NCBI GenBank assembly: GCA_014762645.1
Contig: JABURP010000017.1
Location: forward strand, 62,001 to 126,000
Origin: Crocinitomicaceae bacterium
GTDB lineage: Bacteria; Bacteroidota; Bacteroidia; Flavobacteriales_D; Crocinitomicaceae
Length of the DNA stretch: 64,000 bases
Direction: 5' to 3'
Shown: positions 53,828 through 62,804 of the stretch, piece after piece
Numbering within the stretch: position 1 is the stretch's first letter
How the letters are laid out: every line of letters begins with the position of its first letter
Position numbers and translations under genes: made by a program
Notes under the pieces: model-generated
Told to the model about the DNA's origin: nothing
The model's database searches: none
Seen by the model: the letters and a program-made list of their open reading frames with translations, nothing else

Positions 53828-55883
53828 CAACACTGATTTTTGGATAAGATAGCTCACCCTTTAATTCATCATGAATAGGTTTCAGCTGAAAAGTATCATT
53901 GAGGTTTTGACGAATTGATTTTACCTGTTGTAACTCATATTCAGAGATAAATTGAAATAGATTCACGCGCTTACCATCCTCAAACAACTTAATCAGATGA
54001 TTGATGATCGTTTGCTGTTTCAAATTACGTGCTGTCGCGATTTCTTCAACAGATTTTCCGCTTTGATATAACAGGAATGTTTTTTCATAGGTATCGCCTG
54101 ATGGTTCTCCTTTTGAAAGGATAATATCCAGCACATCCTGACCCAATCGTTCAATTTTGACTTTCCCAAAGCCCTGGATGTCTTTCAACTGATCAAGAGT
54201 AGTGGGTTGCTTTGATGCCAGGTCCATAATAGAGGAGTCATGCAGTATTACATAAGCTGGAACACTGTTTTCTTTTGCCTTATGTTTACGCCATTCCTTT
54301 AAAGCTACCACCAACTCCTCGTTAGGATCAGATTTCGATTCCTGTTTTTTAGTTTTAGAAGCAACTTTTCGTTCTTCGTACGCCGTAAGGTTTATGCTGT
54401 CCATTCCTTTGATGATAGCGTTACCTAATTCAGTTACTTTTAATTTGAGTTGATCATCATAAGCTATCTCCAGAGCACCAAGACTTATGAGCTGGTTAAT
54501 GAAATGTTGCCATTGTTTAAAGGAATATTCGCCACCAGCTCCATAGGTTTTGATGGTATGATAGTTTCTTTCAAAAATCTCAATGGATTTACTGCCTCGT
54601 AGTATACCGATAAGTAAATTAATACCAACTGATTCCTTTGTGCGAAGTATTGCTGATAAGGCCTTTTGAGCGACGACGGTACCATCAAAGAAGTCAGGAG
54701 GGGAGGCGCAAATATCGCAATTACCACAATCTTGAGTAAGGTGTTCCCCAAAATATGCGAGCAGTATTTTTCGGCGACATGAAGTTGCTTCTGCATAATT
54801 CAGCATGCGGTTAATCTTCTCATGATAAACCTCTTTCAGGTTGCTTTCTTTTACAAAATCTTTCAGCAATATAACATCCCTCATATTGTAATATAAGACA
54901 GTGTTACTCGGTAAGCCATCTCTTCCGGCCCTTCCTATTTCCTGATAATAACCTTCAATATTTTTAGGGAGATTGTTATGGATGACCCAACGTACGTTAG
55001 ACTTATCGATACCCATTCCAAAAGCAATCGTGGCACAAATTACCTGGTAATCGTCATTAATGAACCCCTCCTGAACACTGTCTCTTTCTTCAGCGGTCAT
55101 CCCGGCATGATAAAAGCGACTTTGAATCCCTTTGGAGTTGAAAAAATTTGACCAGGATTCCGTTTCTTTTCGGCTGAGGCAATACACAATTCCAGATTCA
55201 CCCGGACGTTCAAGAATAAACTCTACAAGCTCTTTTTCCTTTTGCTTTTTCGGAACTTGAGACCTGACGGATAAAGACAAATTTGGTCGGTCAAATGACG
55301 AAATAAACGTAGAAGGATTATTGAGCGAAAGTTTTTCGGAAATATCCTTTCGCGTTATTTTATCTGCCGTAGCGGTAAAAGCTAAAAAAGGAACATCCGG
55401 AAAAAATTTTCTAAGTTCTCCGATTTGCTGATATTCTGGTCTAAAATCATGCCCCCACATGGATACACAGTGTGCTTCATCCACTGCTATCATTGAAACC
55501 GGCACAGAACGAATCCATTCTAACCCGCCCACTAAGGTTTCCGGTGACAAATAAAGCAATTTGAGGTTGTTTTGCAGCGCTCTGTTTCGAATAACATTGC
55601 GTGCAGAATCGCTCATGGAACTATTGTAATAAGCCACTTCTACGCCATGTGCCCGTAAAGTTTCTACCTGATCCTTCATTAATGAGATTAGTGGTGATAT
55701 GACCAGGGTGATATTCGGTTTGATTAGCGCTGGTATCTGAAAACAAATTGATTTCCCCCCTCCAGTTGGCATTATTGCCAATGCGTCTTGTCCGGACAAT
55801 GCATGCTCAATGATTTCTTGTTGATTTTCCCTGAAATCACTATAACCGAAGATATTTTTAAGGATGGTTTTTGGTTGTTGCAT
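53799..55883 (-). CDS. recQ: RecQ-family DNA helicase
   Basis: A 694-residue 3'-5' DNA helicase. The helicase core (about 1-330) has IMPTGGGKSICFQIP (motif I), DEAHCVSMWGHDFRPEY (motif II with the aromatic loop), FTATAD (motif III) and EIGRAGRDGLPS (motif VI). The RecQ C-terminal zinc site is CRRKILLAYFGEHLTQDCGNCDIC. A winged-helix RQC part and an HRDC domain follow (about 505-585, with FGKVKIERLGQDVLDII). The last 100 residues carry a helix-turn-helix-like tail (SVEEIATARNLKQQTIINHLIKLF), which takes the length above the 610 of E. coli RecQ. It overlaps the convergent permease gene by 29 bp and precedes trkH on the same strand by about 70 bp. Confidence 0.96.
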   Translation of the reverse strand: MQQPKTILKNIFGYSDFRENQQEIIEHALSGQDALAIMPTGGGKSICFQIPALIKPNITLVISPLISLMKDQVETLRAHGVEVAYYNSSMSDSARNVIRNRALQNNLKLLYLSPETLVGGLEWIRSVPVSMIAVDEAHCVSMWGHDFRPEYQQIGELRKFFPDVPFLAFTATADKITRKDISEKLSLNNPSTFISSFDRPNLSLSVRSQVPKKQKEKELVEFILERPGESGIVYCLSRKETESWSNFFNSKGIQSRFYHAGMTAEERDSVQEGFINDDYQVICATIAFGMGIDKSNVRWVIHNNLPKNIEGYYQEIGRAGRDGLPSNTVLYYNMRDVILLKDFVKESNLKEVYHEKINRMLNYAEATSCRRKILLAYFGEHLTQDCGNCDICASPPDFFDGTVVAQKALSAILRTKESVGINLLIGILRGSKSIEIFERNYHTIKTYGAGGEYSFKQWQHFINQLISLGALEIAYDDQLKLKVTELGNAIIKGMDSINLTAYEERKVASKTKKQESKSDPNEELVVALKEWRKHKAKENSVPAYVILHDSSIMDLASKQPTTLDQLKDIQGFGKVKIERLGQDVLDIILSKGEPSGDTYEKTFLLYQSGKSVEEIATARNLKQQTIINHLIKLFEDGKRVNLFQFISEYELQQVKSIRQNLNDTFQLKPIHDELKGELSYPKISVAIAILNRQN

Positions 55884-55954
55884 GCGATCAACAAATCTAC
55901 AGGAATTTTCACCTGAAACTGCAATTGTTGATAAGTCAGGTAACCAAAATGAGG

Positions 55955-57421
55955 CTAATTTCGACGCCAGTAATAAGGGGTAAAAAGTAGCGCAACCGTG
56001 AAGAGTTCAAGCCTTCCGAACAACATAAGGAAGCTTAGGATCCACTTACCTGGGTTAGAGATGTTGGAAAAAGTATGTGACGGTCCAACATCAGAAATTC
56101 CGGGGCCGACATTACCCAAAGTAGTGGCCACAGAAGATAAGGCTACATCAAAGGATTCGCCGAGTGCTGTCATGGCAATGGACCCACAGGTGAAAATAAA
56201 TAGGTAGAGAAAAATGAATGCCAATAAGTTGTAAATAATGTGTGGAGGAATTGTCTGTTTATTGAGGTGCACTGGTATTATGGCATTTGGATGAAGCCGC
56301 TTTTTAAATTCCAGAAACCCATTTTTCATCAATGTTACAATACGGACAATCTTTATTCCACCGGAAGTTGATCCTGCAGAAGCCCCAGAGAAAAGCATCA
56401 AAAAGAAGATAAATGTTGCCAATGGTCCCCATGTCGTGTAATCAGCCGTCGCATATCCTGTTGTGGTTATCATACTGATAACCTGAAAAGCGGTTTCTCT
56501 CAATGATGTCCAGTAGGAGTGATCAACCTGGAAGTGTACAATGGGAGTAATTATGATGATCAAGCCCAGGACTGCACCCAGATACCACTTGAATTCATCA
56601 TTGTGCCAGAATCGGGTAAATTTTCCCTTGAATCCAAAGTAGAGTAAGGTAAAGTTTGTACCTGCAATAAACATGAACACCATTATTACAGCCTCTATCA
56701 ATGGCGAATCAAAGGCGCCAATACTGTCTTGTTTTGTAGAAAATCCTCCTGTTGAGTTCGTGGTGAGTGCATGATTGATAGCATCATAAAAACTCATGCC
56801 ACAAAACATCAAAATAATTGTTTCAGCCGTTGTCAATAACAGATAAATTGCCCAAAGCCGCTTCGCAGTTTCTTTAATTCGCGGGTGAATCTTATCCTTG
56901 GTTGGTCCCGGTGCTTCTGCAACAAAGAGTTCCATTCCACCAATACCTAACAACGGTAAAATGGCAATTGTCAGTACAATAATACCCATACCACCTATCC
57001 ACTGGGTCATACTTCGCCAAAAGAGAATGCCCTTGGGCAGAGATTCGATATCGTCAAGAATTGTGGCGCCTGTAGTGGTTAAACCTGACATTGATTCGAA
57101 AAATGCATTGGATATATCCGGTATCTCTTGACTCAATAAATAGGGGAGGGTACCAAAAATTGCCATGGATACCCAGCTGAGCGTTACAATGAGGTAACCA
57201 TCTCTCTTCTTTATTTCATCATCCTTACTGCTTCGTGTAACTAAACGCATTCCTAGTCCAACAGACAAAGTAATGATAGAGGAAAGTGCTATGGCCCAGA
57301 AGTCATCTTGTCCGTAGTAATAAGAGAAACCCAATGCAGGAAGCATGAGTAATCCCATTATGATAATGATATTCGCTACAACATGAGCAATGACGCTCCC
57401 GTTAATCAGCTTTTTACTCAT
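55955..57421 (-). CDS. trkH: Trk potassium uptake protein TrkH
   Basis: A 488-residue K+ channel subunit with four membrane-pore-membrane repeats. Selectivity-filter-like segments include ESMSGLTTTGATIL, TTNSTGGFSTKQDSI, SMITTTGYATADYTTW and SSVATTLGNVGPGIS. The T-T-G-A/F/Y-A/S pattern is as in TrkH/KtrB. It ends with LFGRLELFTVALLFTPYYWRRN, the conserved TrkH tail. It works with TrkA, whose gene lies immediately upstream (no gap: trkA stop at 57422, trkH start at 57421). Confidence 0.95.
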   Translation of the reverse strand: MSKKLINGSVIAHVVANIIIIMGLLMLPALGFSYYYGQDDFWAIALSSIITLSVGLGMRLVTRSSKDDEIKKRDGYLIVTLSWVSMAIFGTLPYLLSQEIPDISNAFFESMSGLTTTGATILDDIESLPKGILFWRSMTQWIGGMGIIVLTIAILPLLGIGGMELFVAEAPGPTKDKIHPRIKETAKRLWAIYLLLTTAETIILMFCGMSFYDAINHALTTNSTGGFSTKQDSIGAFDSPLIEAVIMVFMFIAGTNFTLLYFGFKGKFTRFWHNDEFKWYLGAVLGLIIIITPIVHFQVDHSYWTSLRETAFQVISMITTTGYATADYTTWGPLATFIFFLMLFSGASAGSTSGGIKIVRIVTLMKNGFLEFKKRLHPNAIIPVHLNKQTIPPHIIYNLLAFIFLYLFIFTCGSIAMTALGESFDVALSSVATTLGNVGPGISDVGPSHTFSNISNPGKWILSFLMLFGRLELFTVALLFTPYYWRRN

Positions 57422-58762
57422 TTACTGAAAGAATTTCTCAATTTGATTTACACTCTCTGTTAATGCAAATACTACGGCACGGTCTCCTGCTTCTAACTGA
57501 AATTCACCAAAAGGAATGAATCCAACATTGTTTCTCACAACTCCTGAAATATTTGCAGTTTTAGGGAATTTCAGATCCCGAATACGTTTCTTCGTTACTT
57601 TGGATTCAGGCTTAACGATAAATTCAATTATTTCAGCGTCTACACCGTGCAAACTGGCAATAGCTTCAACCTGACCTTTTCTGACGTATTTGAAAATGTT
57701 ACTGGCGGCAATGATTTTCTTGTTGATCAAGGTATCAATACCAATGTTTTGAGACAGGTGGATGTAGTCAATGTTTTCAACTCGTGCAATAGTCTTTTGA
57801 ACATCATGGTTTTTAGCAACCAGTGAAGACATAATATTTGATTCTGAATCCCCGGTTACCGCAATGAATGCATCCATATTGCCCAATCCTTCTTCTTCGA
57901 TTGCGCGAACGTCACGTCCGTCAATGTTCAGTACGAGCGTGTTTTTTAATTTACCTGCAATTTCCTCACAGACAGATTTGTTCTTTTCTATTAAAGTAAC
58001 ATTGTAGTTATCCTCGAGCATTTGGGCAGCTAATATGCCTATGCTACTACCTCCCAGAATCATAATATCCTTGATGTCAAACCTCTTTTTGCCACAGATT
58101 TCAATTACATGATCTGTCGACTCATCATTTGAGATAAAATAGACAATATCATTCTCCATTATTTTCGTTTCAGAGCGAACTATTATCGTGTCCTCTCTTC
58201 GGTGAAGAGCGATTGGTTTGAAAGAGAGATCCGGGTTCAGATAAGCACTTTCAGAGATGGTTTTATTTTTTAAGGGGCTGGAGTCATCTATAGAAATACC
58301 AAACACGGTTAATTTTCCATCTTCAAACTCATGATCATCCGTAAATACTGAATTTTTCACCAGTCGAATAATTTCTTCTGCTGCTAGTTTTACCGGAGAG
58401 ATAAGTGCGTCAATGCCTAATGAATTAAATAATTTTATGTTCTGTTCTTCATTAAGCTCGAGATTATTGATTCGCGCAATTGTTCTTTTGGCGCCAAATT
58501 TTTTAGCCAGGATGGATACTAAGAGATTAGTTTCTTCAGATGCAGTTACCGCAATGAGAAGGTCACAGCTTTCAATTTTTGCTTCTTCCAGGATAGAAAT
58601 AGACTTGGCATCACCATGAATAGCATAAACATCAATATGGGATTGCACATAACTAAGCCGGTCCTTGTTTTTATCAATTAGATAGATATCCTGAGCTTCA
58701 CTCGCCATCAATTTAGCGATATGATAACCTACCGCACCCGCTCCTGTAATAATGATCTTCAT
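57422..58762 (-). CDS. trkA: Trk potassium uptake regulatory protein TrkA
   Basis: A 446-residue NAD(H)-binding regulator of the Trk channel with two TrkA-N/TrkA-C units. Both Rossmann glycine motifs are visible: GAGAVGYHIAKLM at the start and the second at GGSSIGILAAQML (about residue 236). Segments such as DLLIAVTASEETNLLVSILAKKFGAKRTIARINNLE and DAFIAVTGDSESNIMSSLVAKN are typical. The full-length two-lobed form is the E. coli type. It lies directly upstream of trkH on the same strand, 42 bp after the DUF4907 gene's stop side. Confidence 0.95.
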   Translation of the reverse strand: MKIIITGAGAVGYHIAKLMASEAQDIYLIDKNKDRLSYVQSHIDVYAIHGDAKSISILEEAKIESCDLLIAVTASEETNLLVSILAKKFGAKRTIARINNLELNEEQNIKLFNSLGIDALISPVKLAAEEIIRLVKNSVFTDDHEFEDGKLTVFGISIDDSSPLKNKTISESAYLNPDLSFKPIALHRREDTIIVRSETKIMENDIVYFISNDESTDHVIEICGKKRFDIKDIMILGGSSIGILAAQMLEDNYNVTLIEKNKSVCEEIAGKLKNTLVLNIDGRDVRAIEEEGLGNMDAFIAVTGDSESNIMSSLVAKNHDVQKTIARVENIDYIHLSQNIGIDTLINKKIIAASNIFKYVRKGQVEAIASLHGVDAEIIEFIVKPESKVTKKRIRDLKFPKTANISGVVRNNVGFIPFGEFQLEAGDRAVVFALTESVNQIEKFFQ

Positions 58763-58804
58763 TAATTAAGTCTCAATAACAGCAAAGATAATGGAATTGT
58801 CAAA

Positions 58805-59206
58805 TCATTTCAGCACTCCTAAGCTATCCAGTTCTTCTTCTGAAATAGTTGGTGGGAATACTCCATTTTCAATCTTGTATATGGCAAAGTTACCGGTTTT
58901 TATAGCATCATCTTCGGAGGCAAAACCCTTGACTCCGCTAATAGCTGGAATATGTGGTTGATTTATAAAGGGTTGCTCGTTGTTTAAGATTTGATATCCC
59001 CAACCAATACTGTCTGTATAAATCGCAGTTACTGTATAATGATCACTATTTTCCGTATTGTTTTCTGTACTGAGATGGTTAGAATCAATCTCATTAACGA
59101 CGGTATTTTCTTTTGAAATCACCGAATCGGTTTGATTATTTTGTTCGTCATTTTCACAGGAAAATAACCCTAGACCTAATAATACAATTGAAATTAATTT
59201 CTTCAT
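58805..59206 (-). CDS. DUF4907-like lipoprotein
   Basis: A 133-residue lipoprotein with lipobox LFSC (about Cys17). The acidic linker is followed by a domain (about 52-133) with the pattern of DUF4907: YTVTAIYTDSIGWGYQIL, then FINQPHIPAISGVKGFASEDDAIKTG and a helix and tail with PPTISEEELDSLGVL. The family is Bacteroidota-specific, small and of unknown role. Its ATG overlaps the stop of the Kelch gene upstream by 4 bp (ATGA), so it belongs to the Kelch operon; as the last gene it may be the partner of all four propeller proteins (inference). Confidence 0.85.
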   Translation of the reverse strand: MKKLISIVLLGLGLFSCENDEQNNQTDSVISKENTVVNEIDSNHLSTENNTENSDHYTVTAIYTDSIGWGYQILNNEQPFINQPHIPAISGVKGFASEDDAIKTGNFAIYKIENGVFPPTISEEELDSLGVLK

Positions 59207-60420
59207 TTTGCCAATATAACCGGCTGCGAAGTTAAGAAGGAATTATCAGATGTAAGCACAATCAGATATTCACCCGGAACTAACCCATTTAAGGAAATAG
59301 AGTAGGTAGTAGCAGAAAGTTGGTCAAAATACGTTTCTGATATGACCTGCTGACCAGAGATATTGTACACAGATATTGCAATATTTGAAAGGTTTTTATC
59401 AAGACGGATGAACAAATTGTCTGTTGTTGGATTAGGGTAACAAATCATTTCAATCAAATCATTCTCAGAAGTACTGGCAGCAAAGGCATATTCATAAAAA
59501 TCGTCATAATAGTTACCATTTCCGTAACCGGTGCCTACGTAAAATCTATTGGCGATTTCAAGTGCTATTGCTCCTGCTCTTGGGTCTCCTGGAAAATCGG
59601 TCATTTGGAACCAAGTGTCCCCAAAATAATTGTATTGCCATGTGTCATTAAGAAAACCTAAACCATCTTCTCCTGTTGTAACAAAGAATTGCGGAAATCT
59701 TGCGAATGAGCAAGCATTGGCTCTTGCTGTACCCGGAAAATCTGTTTTTTGAGCCCAGGTATCATTTGCCGGGTAATACTCATAAAAATCTACGGGATAA
59801 CTTGTTGCATCTCGCCCTAAACCAACGTAGGCTTTTCCACCCATTTGCGCGCCAACGGCATCAATTCTGGCGGTACCTGGGAAGTCGGCTACTTGCGTCC
59901 AGGAATTAGTAAGGTAATCATACGACCATAGATCTTTTAGATACGTCGCAAAATCTCCGGCTTTACCTAAACCAACATAACCTATGTTGTCAACTTCAAA
60001 AGATACACCTTGGGTTCTTGCTGTACCCGGGAAGTTTGCCATCTGTGTCCAAGTTTGAGTGTAGTGATTATACATCCACAGATCAGAAAACACAAAGCCT
60101 TCACCTTCTCCCATACAAACAAATCCGTACTCCCATGCTTGAAATGACATTGCAGAGGTTCTGTTAAGTCCATCTCCGGATGCACCGCCGAGTGATAATT
60201 CATCATCCCAATCATCTTGTAATGGATCATAAGAAACCATGCTTTTCTTCTTGTTAAAGCCATCATATCCGCTGACTACCCAGCCGTTATCTAAAATAAC
60301 GAATGCAGCCGCATTGGCTCTAGGAGGTCCGTTTAGTGAATCTGCTTGAGTCCATAAATCTGACTGAGCATGTGCTTGCGTAACAACAGCAATTGCAAAG
60401 AGAAGCGTAATTATTTTCAT
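59203..60420 (-). CDS. Kelch-propeller protein with T9SS type A tail (Kelch 1)
   Basis: A 405-residue secreted protein. The signal peptide covers residues 1-18 (ending AHA). Six or so Kelch units (about 22-320) share the phrase DLWSYDYLTNSWTQVADFPGTARIDAVG, with G-G-K-A-Y-V-G-L-G between blades. The T9SS type A domain (about 325-405) has ICYPNPTTDNLFIRLD, then ISVYNISGQQV and LVPGEYLIVL; it ends QPVILAK. Kelch propellers bind proteins or sugars; no oxidase residues were seen. Starts and stops overlap the neighbours by 4 bp on each side. Confidence 0.92.
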   Translation of the reverse strand: MKIITLLFAIAVVTQAHAQSDLWTQADSLNGPPRANAAAFVILDNGWVVSGYDGFNKKKSMVSYDPLQDDWDDELSLGGASGDGLNRTSAMSFQAWEYGFVCMGEGEGFVFSDLWMYNHYTQTWTQMANFPGTARTQGVSFEVDNIGYVGLGKAGDFATYLKDLWSYDYLTNSWTQVADFPGTARIDAVGAQMGGKAYVGLGRDATSYPVDFYEYYPANDTWAQKTDFPGTARANACSFARFPQFFVTTGEDGLGFLNDTWQYNYFGDTWFQMTDFPGDPRAGAIALEIANRFYVGTGYGNGNYYDDFYEYAFAASTSENDLIEMICYPNPTTDNLFIRLDKNLSNIAISVYNISGQQVISETYFDQLSATTYSISLNGLVPGEYLIVLTSDNSFLTSQPVILAK

Positions 60421-61646
60421 CTGCGAATGATTATTTTGTCTGTTTGTACAGGAGTGTTAGTGGCATCCGAAATCAGAATGACATATGTCCCTTCAGACAA
60501 GGAAGTAATATCAATATAAGTTGATTCAGACTGAAGAACTTTAGTTCCTCTCATATCATATAGCTCAACTGAAGTAAACAACTGCGAATTACCGTCAATC
60601 TTTAAATAATTACTGGCAGGATTAGGATAAACTTCAATGCTCAATTGATTTTCTTCCGTGCCAACGGGTAGAAGAGGGTAGTACCTGTAAAAACTTCTTT
60701 TCTTACCGGAATATCCTTTACCTGTTCCTGCATACGCCGAATCACCAATAGCAAATGCGATTCCATTTTTACGCTCACCTCCAGGGAAGTTAGCTCTGAT
60801 TTGCCAAGAATCATTGAATGGGTTGTATTCCCATAATTCATCCTTATAGCCGCCATCTGCACCAAACACAACAAATCCCCTTTGACCAAGAACAAATGTT
60901 GCCGAGCCGCCACGTTCTACACCAGGTAAATCGGCAACCTGTTGCCATGAATCTAATTGCGGATCATACTGCCACCAGTCTTTTCGATATAGGTCATGAT
61001 CAACCCCCATTCCTACATAACCCTTACCATCAATAGAAAAACTTGATAATTGATACCTGTCTAACCCTGGAAAATTTGCCTTACGTGTCCACGTATCTAA
61101 CAAAGGGTCGTATTCCCAGAGGTCCGTGCCATAAAAGTCAGATCCCATTTTACCGCCACAAATATATCCTTTGCTTCCAATAGAAAATGCAGTTGCGAAA
61201 TACACACCACCACTAAAATTGGTGTTGTTCCACATATCATATCCACCCGGATAACTCGCTTTGCCGGTCCATGTATTCAATACGGGATCATATTCCCACC
61301 AATCGCTAAGAATGTTTCCCATCCATGACGTAGCACTGTCTGCTCCAGTTCCAACATAGCCTTTTTCTCCAATGGCTACACCAACCGCATTTCTTCTTGT
61401 AGATCCCGGTATACTCGCAACTTGCGTCCAGGTATTGAATGAAGGATCATACTTCCATAAATCATTATGGGTCATTTCAGCTGTGTCCAATCCGGTTCCT
61501 ACATACCCATAATCTCCAATAGCAAAGGCTACAGCTCTTGTTCTTTTCAATCCACCGAATGATGCACGTTTATCCCAATCATTCTGGGTTTGTCCAAATG
61601 AAGTGAACCCCAGCATGAACGATAGTATGAATAAAAGTCTTTTCAT
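60417..61646 (-). CDS. Kelch-propeller protein with T9SS type A tail (Kelch 2)
   Basis: A 409-residue secreted protein of the same build as Kelch 1: signal peptide (1-18, ending TSFG), a six-unit propeller (about 22-320) with blades such as DLWKYDPSFNTWTQVASIPG and LWEYDPLLDTWTRKANFPG, and a T9SS type A tail (about 330-409) with EVYPNPASNYLKID, VELYDMRGTKVLQ and LSEGTYVILI. It contains GYVGTGADS and GYVGMGVDHD as internal linkers. The ATG overlaps no upstream gene but abuts the stop of Kelch 3 with no gap, so it is transcribed in one run. Confidence 0.92.
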   Translation of the reverse strand: MKRLLFILSFMLGFTSFGQTQNDWDKRASFGGLKRTRAVAFAIGDYGYVGTGLDTAEMTHNDLWKYDPSFNTWTQVASIPGSTRRNAVGVAIGEKGYVGTGADSATSWMGNILSDWWEYDPVLNTWTGKASYPGGYDMWNNTNFSGGVYFATAFSIGSKGYICGGKMGSDFYGTDLWEYDPLLDTWTRKANFPGLDRYQLSSFSIDGKGYVGMGVDHDLYRKDWWQYDPQLDSWQQVADLPGVERGGSATFVLGQRGFVVFGADGGYKDELWEYNPFNDSWQIRANFPGGERKNGIAFAIGDSAYAGTGKGYSGKKRSFYRYYPLLPVGTEENQLSIEVYPNPASNYLKIDGNSQLFTSVELYDMRGTKVLQSESTYIDITSLSEGTYVILISDATNTPVQTDKIIIRR

Positions 61647-62798
61647 CTAATTAAAAATTATTTTCCCTGAAGAAATGACTTTGTTTTCTTCAAGAATTTG
61701 ATACACAAATGTTCCAACTCCAAAATCTTGTTTGTCTAACTGTAATGAATTCATGGTCAACGGCGTGCTTTGAATCATTTTGCCGCTAAGCGAATAGAAC
61801 TCTATATTCATTTCACTGTTAATGTTTTGAAAAGTCATGGTGATTTTATCGTTGGATGGAATGGGATAAATTCGATTGACAATGTCAACAGAAAACTCTT
61901 CGGCTCCCAGTGTCAGGTCATATTCCCATAGATCATTCATATTGGTTCCATTTGTTCCGGTTCCAATATATCCTTTGTTCCCGATACTGAATGAAGATGA
62001 AAATCTTCTGGTGTTGCCTGGGAAATCTTCTTTGCGTGTCCAGGTGTTTTGAGAAGGATCAAACTCCCACACTTGTCTCGAGGTGGGGTTTAGGAATTGA
62101 ATGTATCCAGTAAGTGCGTAGATTTTACCATAAACACAAAACATGGACCATCCACCAACGGCATCTCCTGGATATGGCGCTCTCACTGCCCATTGGTCTG
62201 TTGAAGGTTTGTATTCATAAAAACCACCACCAGCATCAAGAAAATAACCTTTCTCACCATCTGAAACTGCTTTAGACCAGGCTGAACCTGAAGCCGGAGG
62301 AGGAGTTTTTGCAGTCCAGGTATCATTTTGTGGATCGTAAGCAGACATACCACTGTATCCAATAAAGTATCCTAATCCACCAACAGAGAAAGAAGTGAGA
62401 TCCGAGCTACCATTTGGACAAAAAGCTATAATAGACCAGGTATTTTGTATCGGGTCAAATTCATAAAATTCACTTGGCCCGTAGACATGCGCACCTACAT
62501 AAGCCTTATTACCAATCGTAAATGCTGTAGCCCCGTAGGTGCCGCCACCACCATAATCGGCTTTTTGTGTCCATGAGTCATTGGATGGGTCGTACTCCCA
62601 AATATCAGCCTTTGTTACATTGCCAGCCGGTCCTGAATTATAATGACCTAAGCCAAAGTAGCCTTTATTACCAATTGAAAAGCCAACTGTTCTGTGTCTT
62701 CCCTCTGCCGGAAAATTTGTTTTCTTATTCCACACACCACTGTCAGCCCATGAAAATGAAATGCAAAATAAGGCGAAGAGTAGAAGTAACGCTTTCAT
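61647..62798 (-). CDS. Kelch-propeller protein with T9SS type A tail (Kelch 3)
   Basis: A 383-residue secreted protein: signal peptide (1-18, ending SWA), a Kelch propeller of five or six units (about 22-300) and a T9SS type A tail (about 305-383) with RIYPIPSNDKITMTF, IEFYSLSGKMIQ and GVGTFVYQIL. The first blade GRHRTVGFSIGNKGYFGLGHYN is close to that of Kelch 4 (RHRTVAFTVGNKGYLGLGHYN), which points to a recent duplication. Stop and start abut Kelch 2 directly; 6 bp separate it from the Kelch 4 stop. Confidence 0.92.
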   Translation of the reverse strand: MKALLLLFALFCISFSWADSGVWNKKTNFPAEGRHRTVGFSIGNKGYFGLGHYNSGPAGNVTKADIWEYDPSNDSWTQKADYGGGGTYGATAFTIGNKAYVGAHVYGPSEFYEFDPIQNTWSIIAFCPNGSSDLTSFSVGGLGYFIGYSGMSAYDPQNDTWTAKTPPPASGSAWSKAVSDGEKGYFLDAGGGFYEYKPSTDQWAVRAPYPGDAVGGWSMFCVYGKIYALTGYIQFLNPTSRQVWEFDPSQNTWTRKEDFPGNTRRFSSSFSIGNKGYIGTGTNGTNMNDLWEYDLTLGAEEFSVDIVNRIYPIPSNDKITMTFQNINSEMNIEFYSLSGKMIQSTPLTMNSLQLDKQDFGVGTFVYQILEENKVISSGKIIFN

Positions 62799-62804
62799 AT
62801 TGGT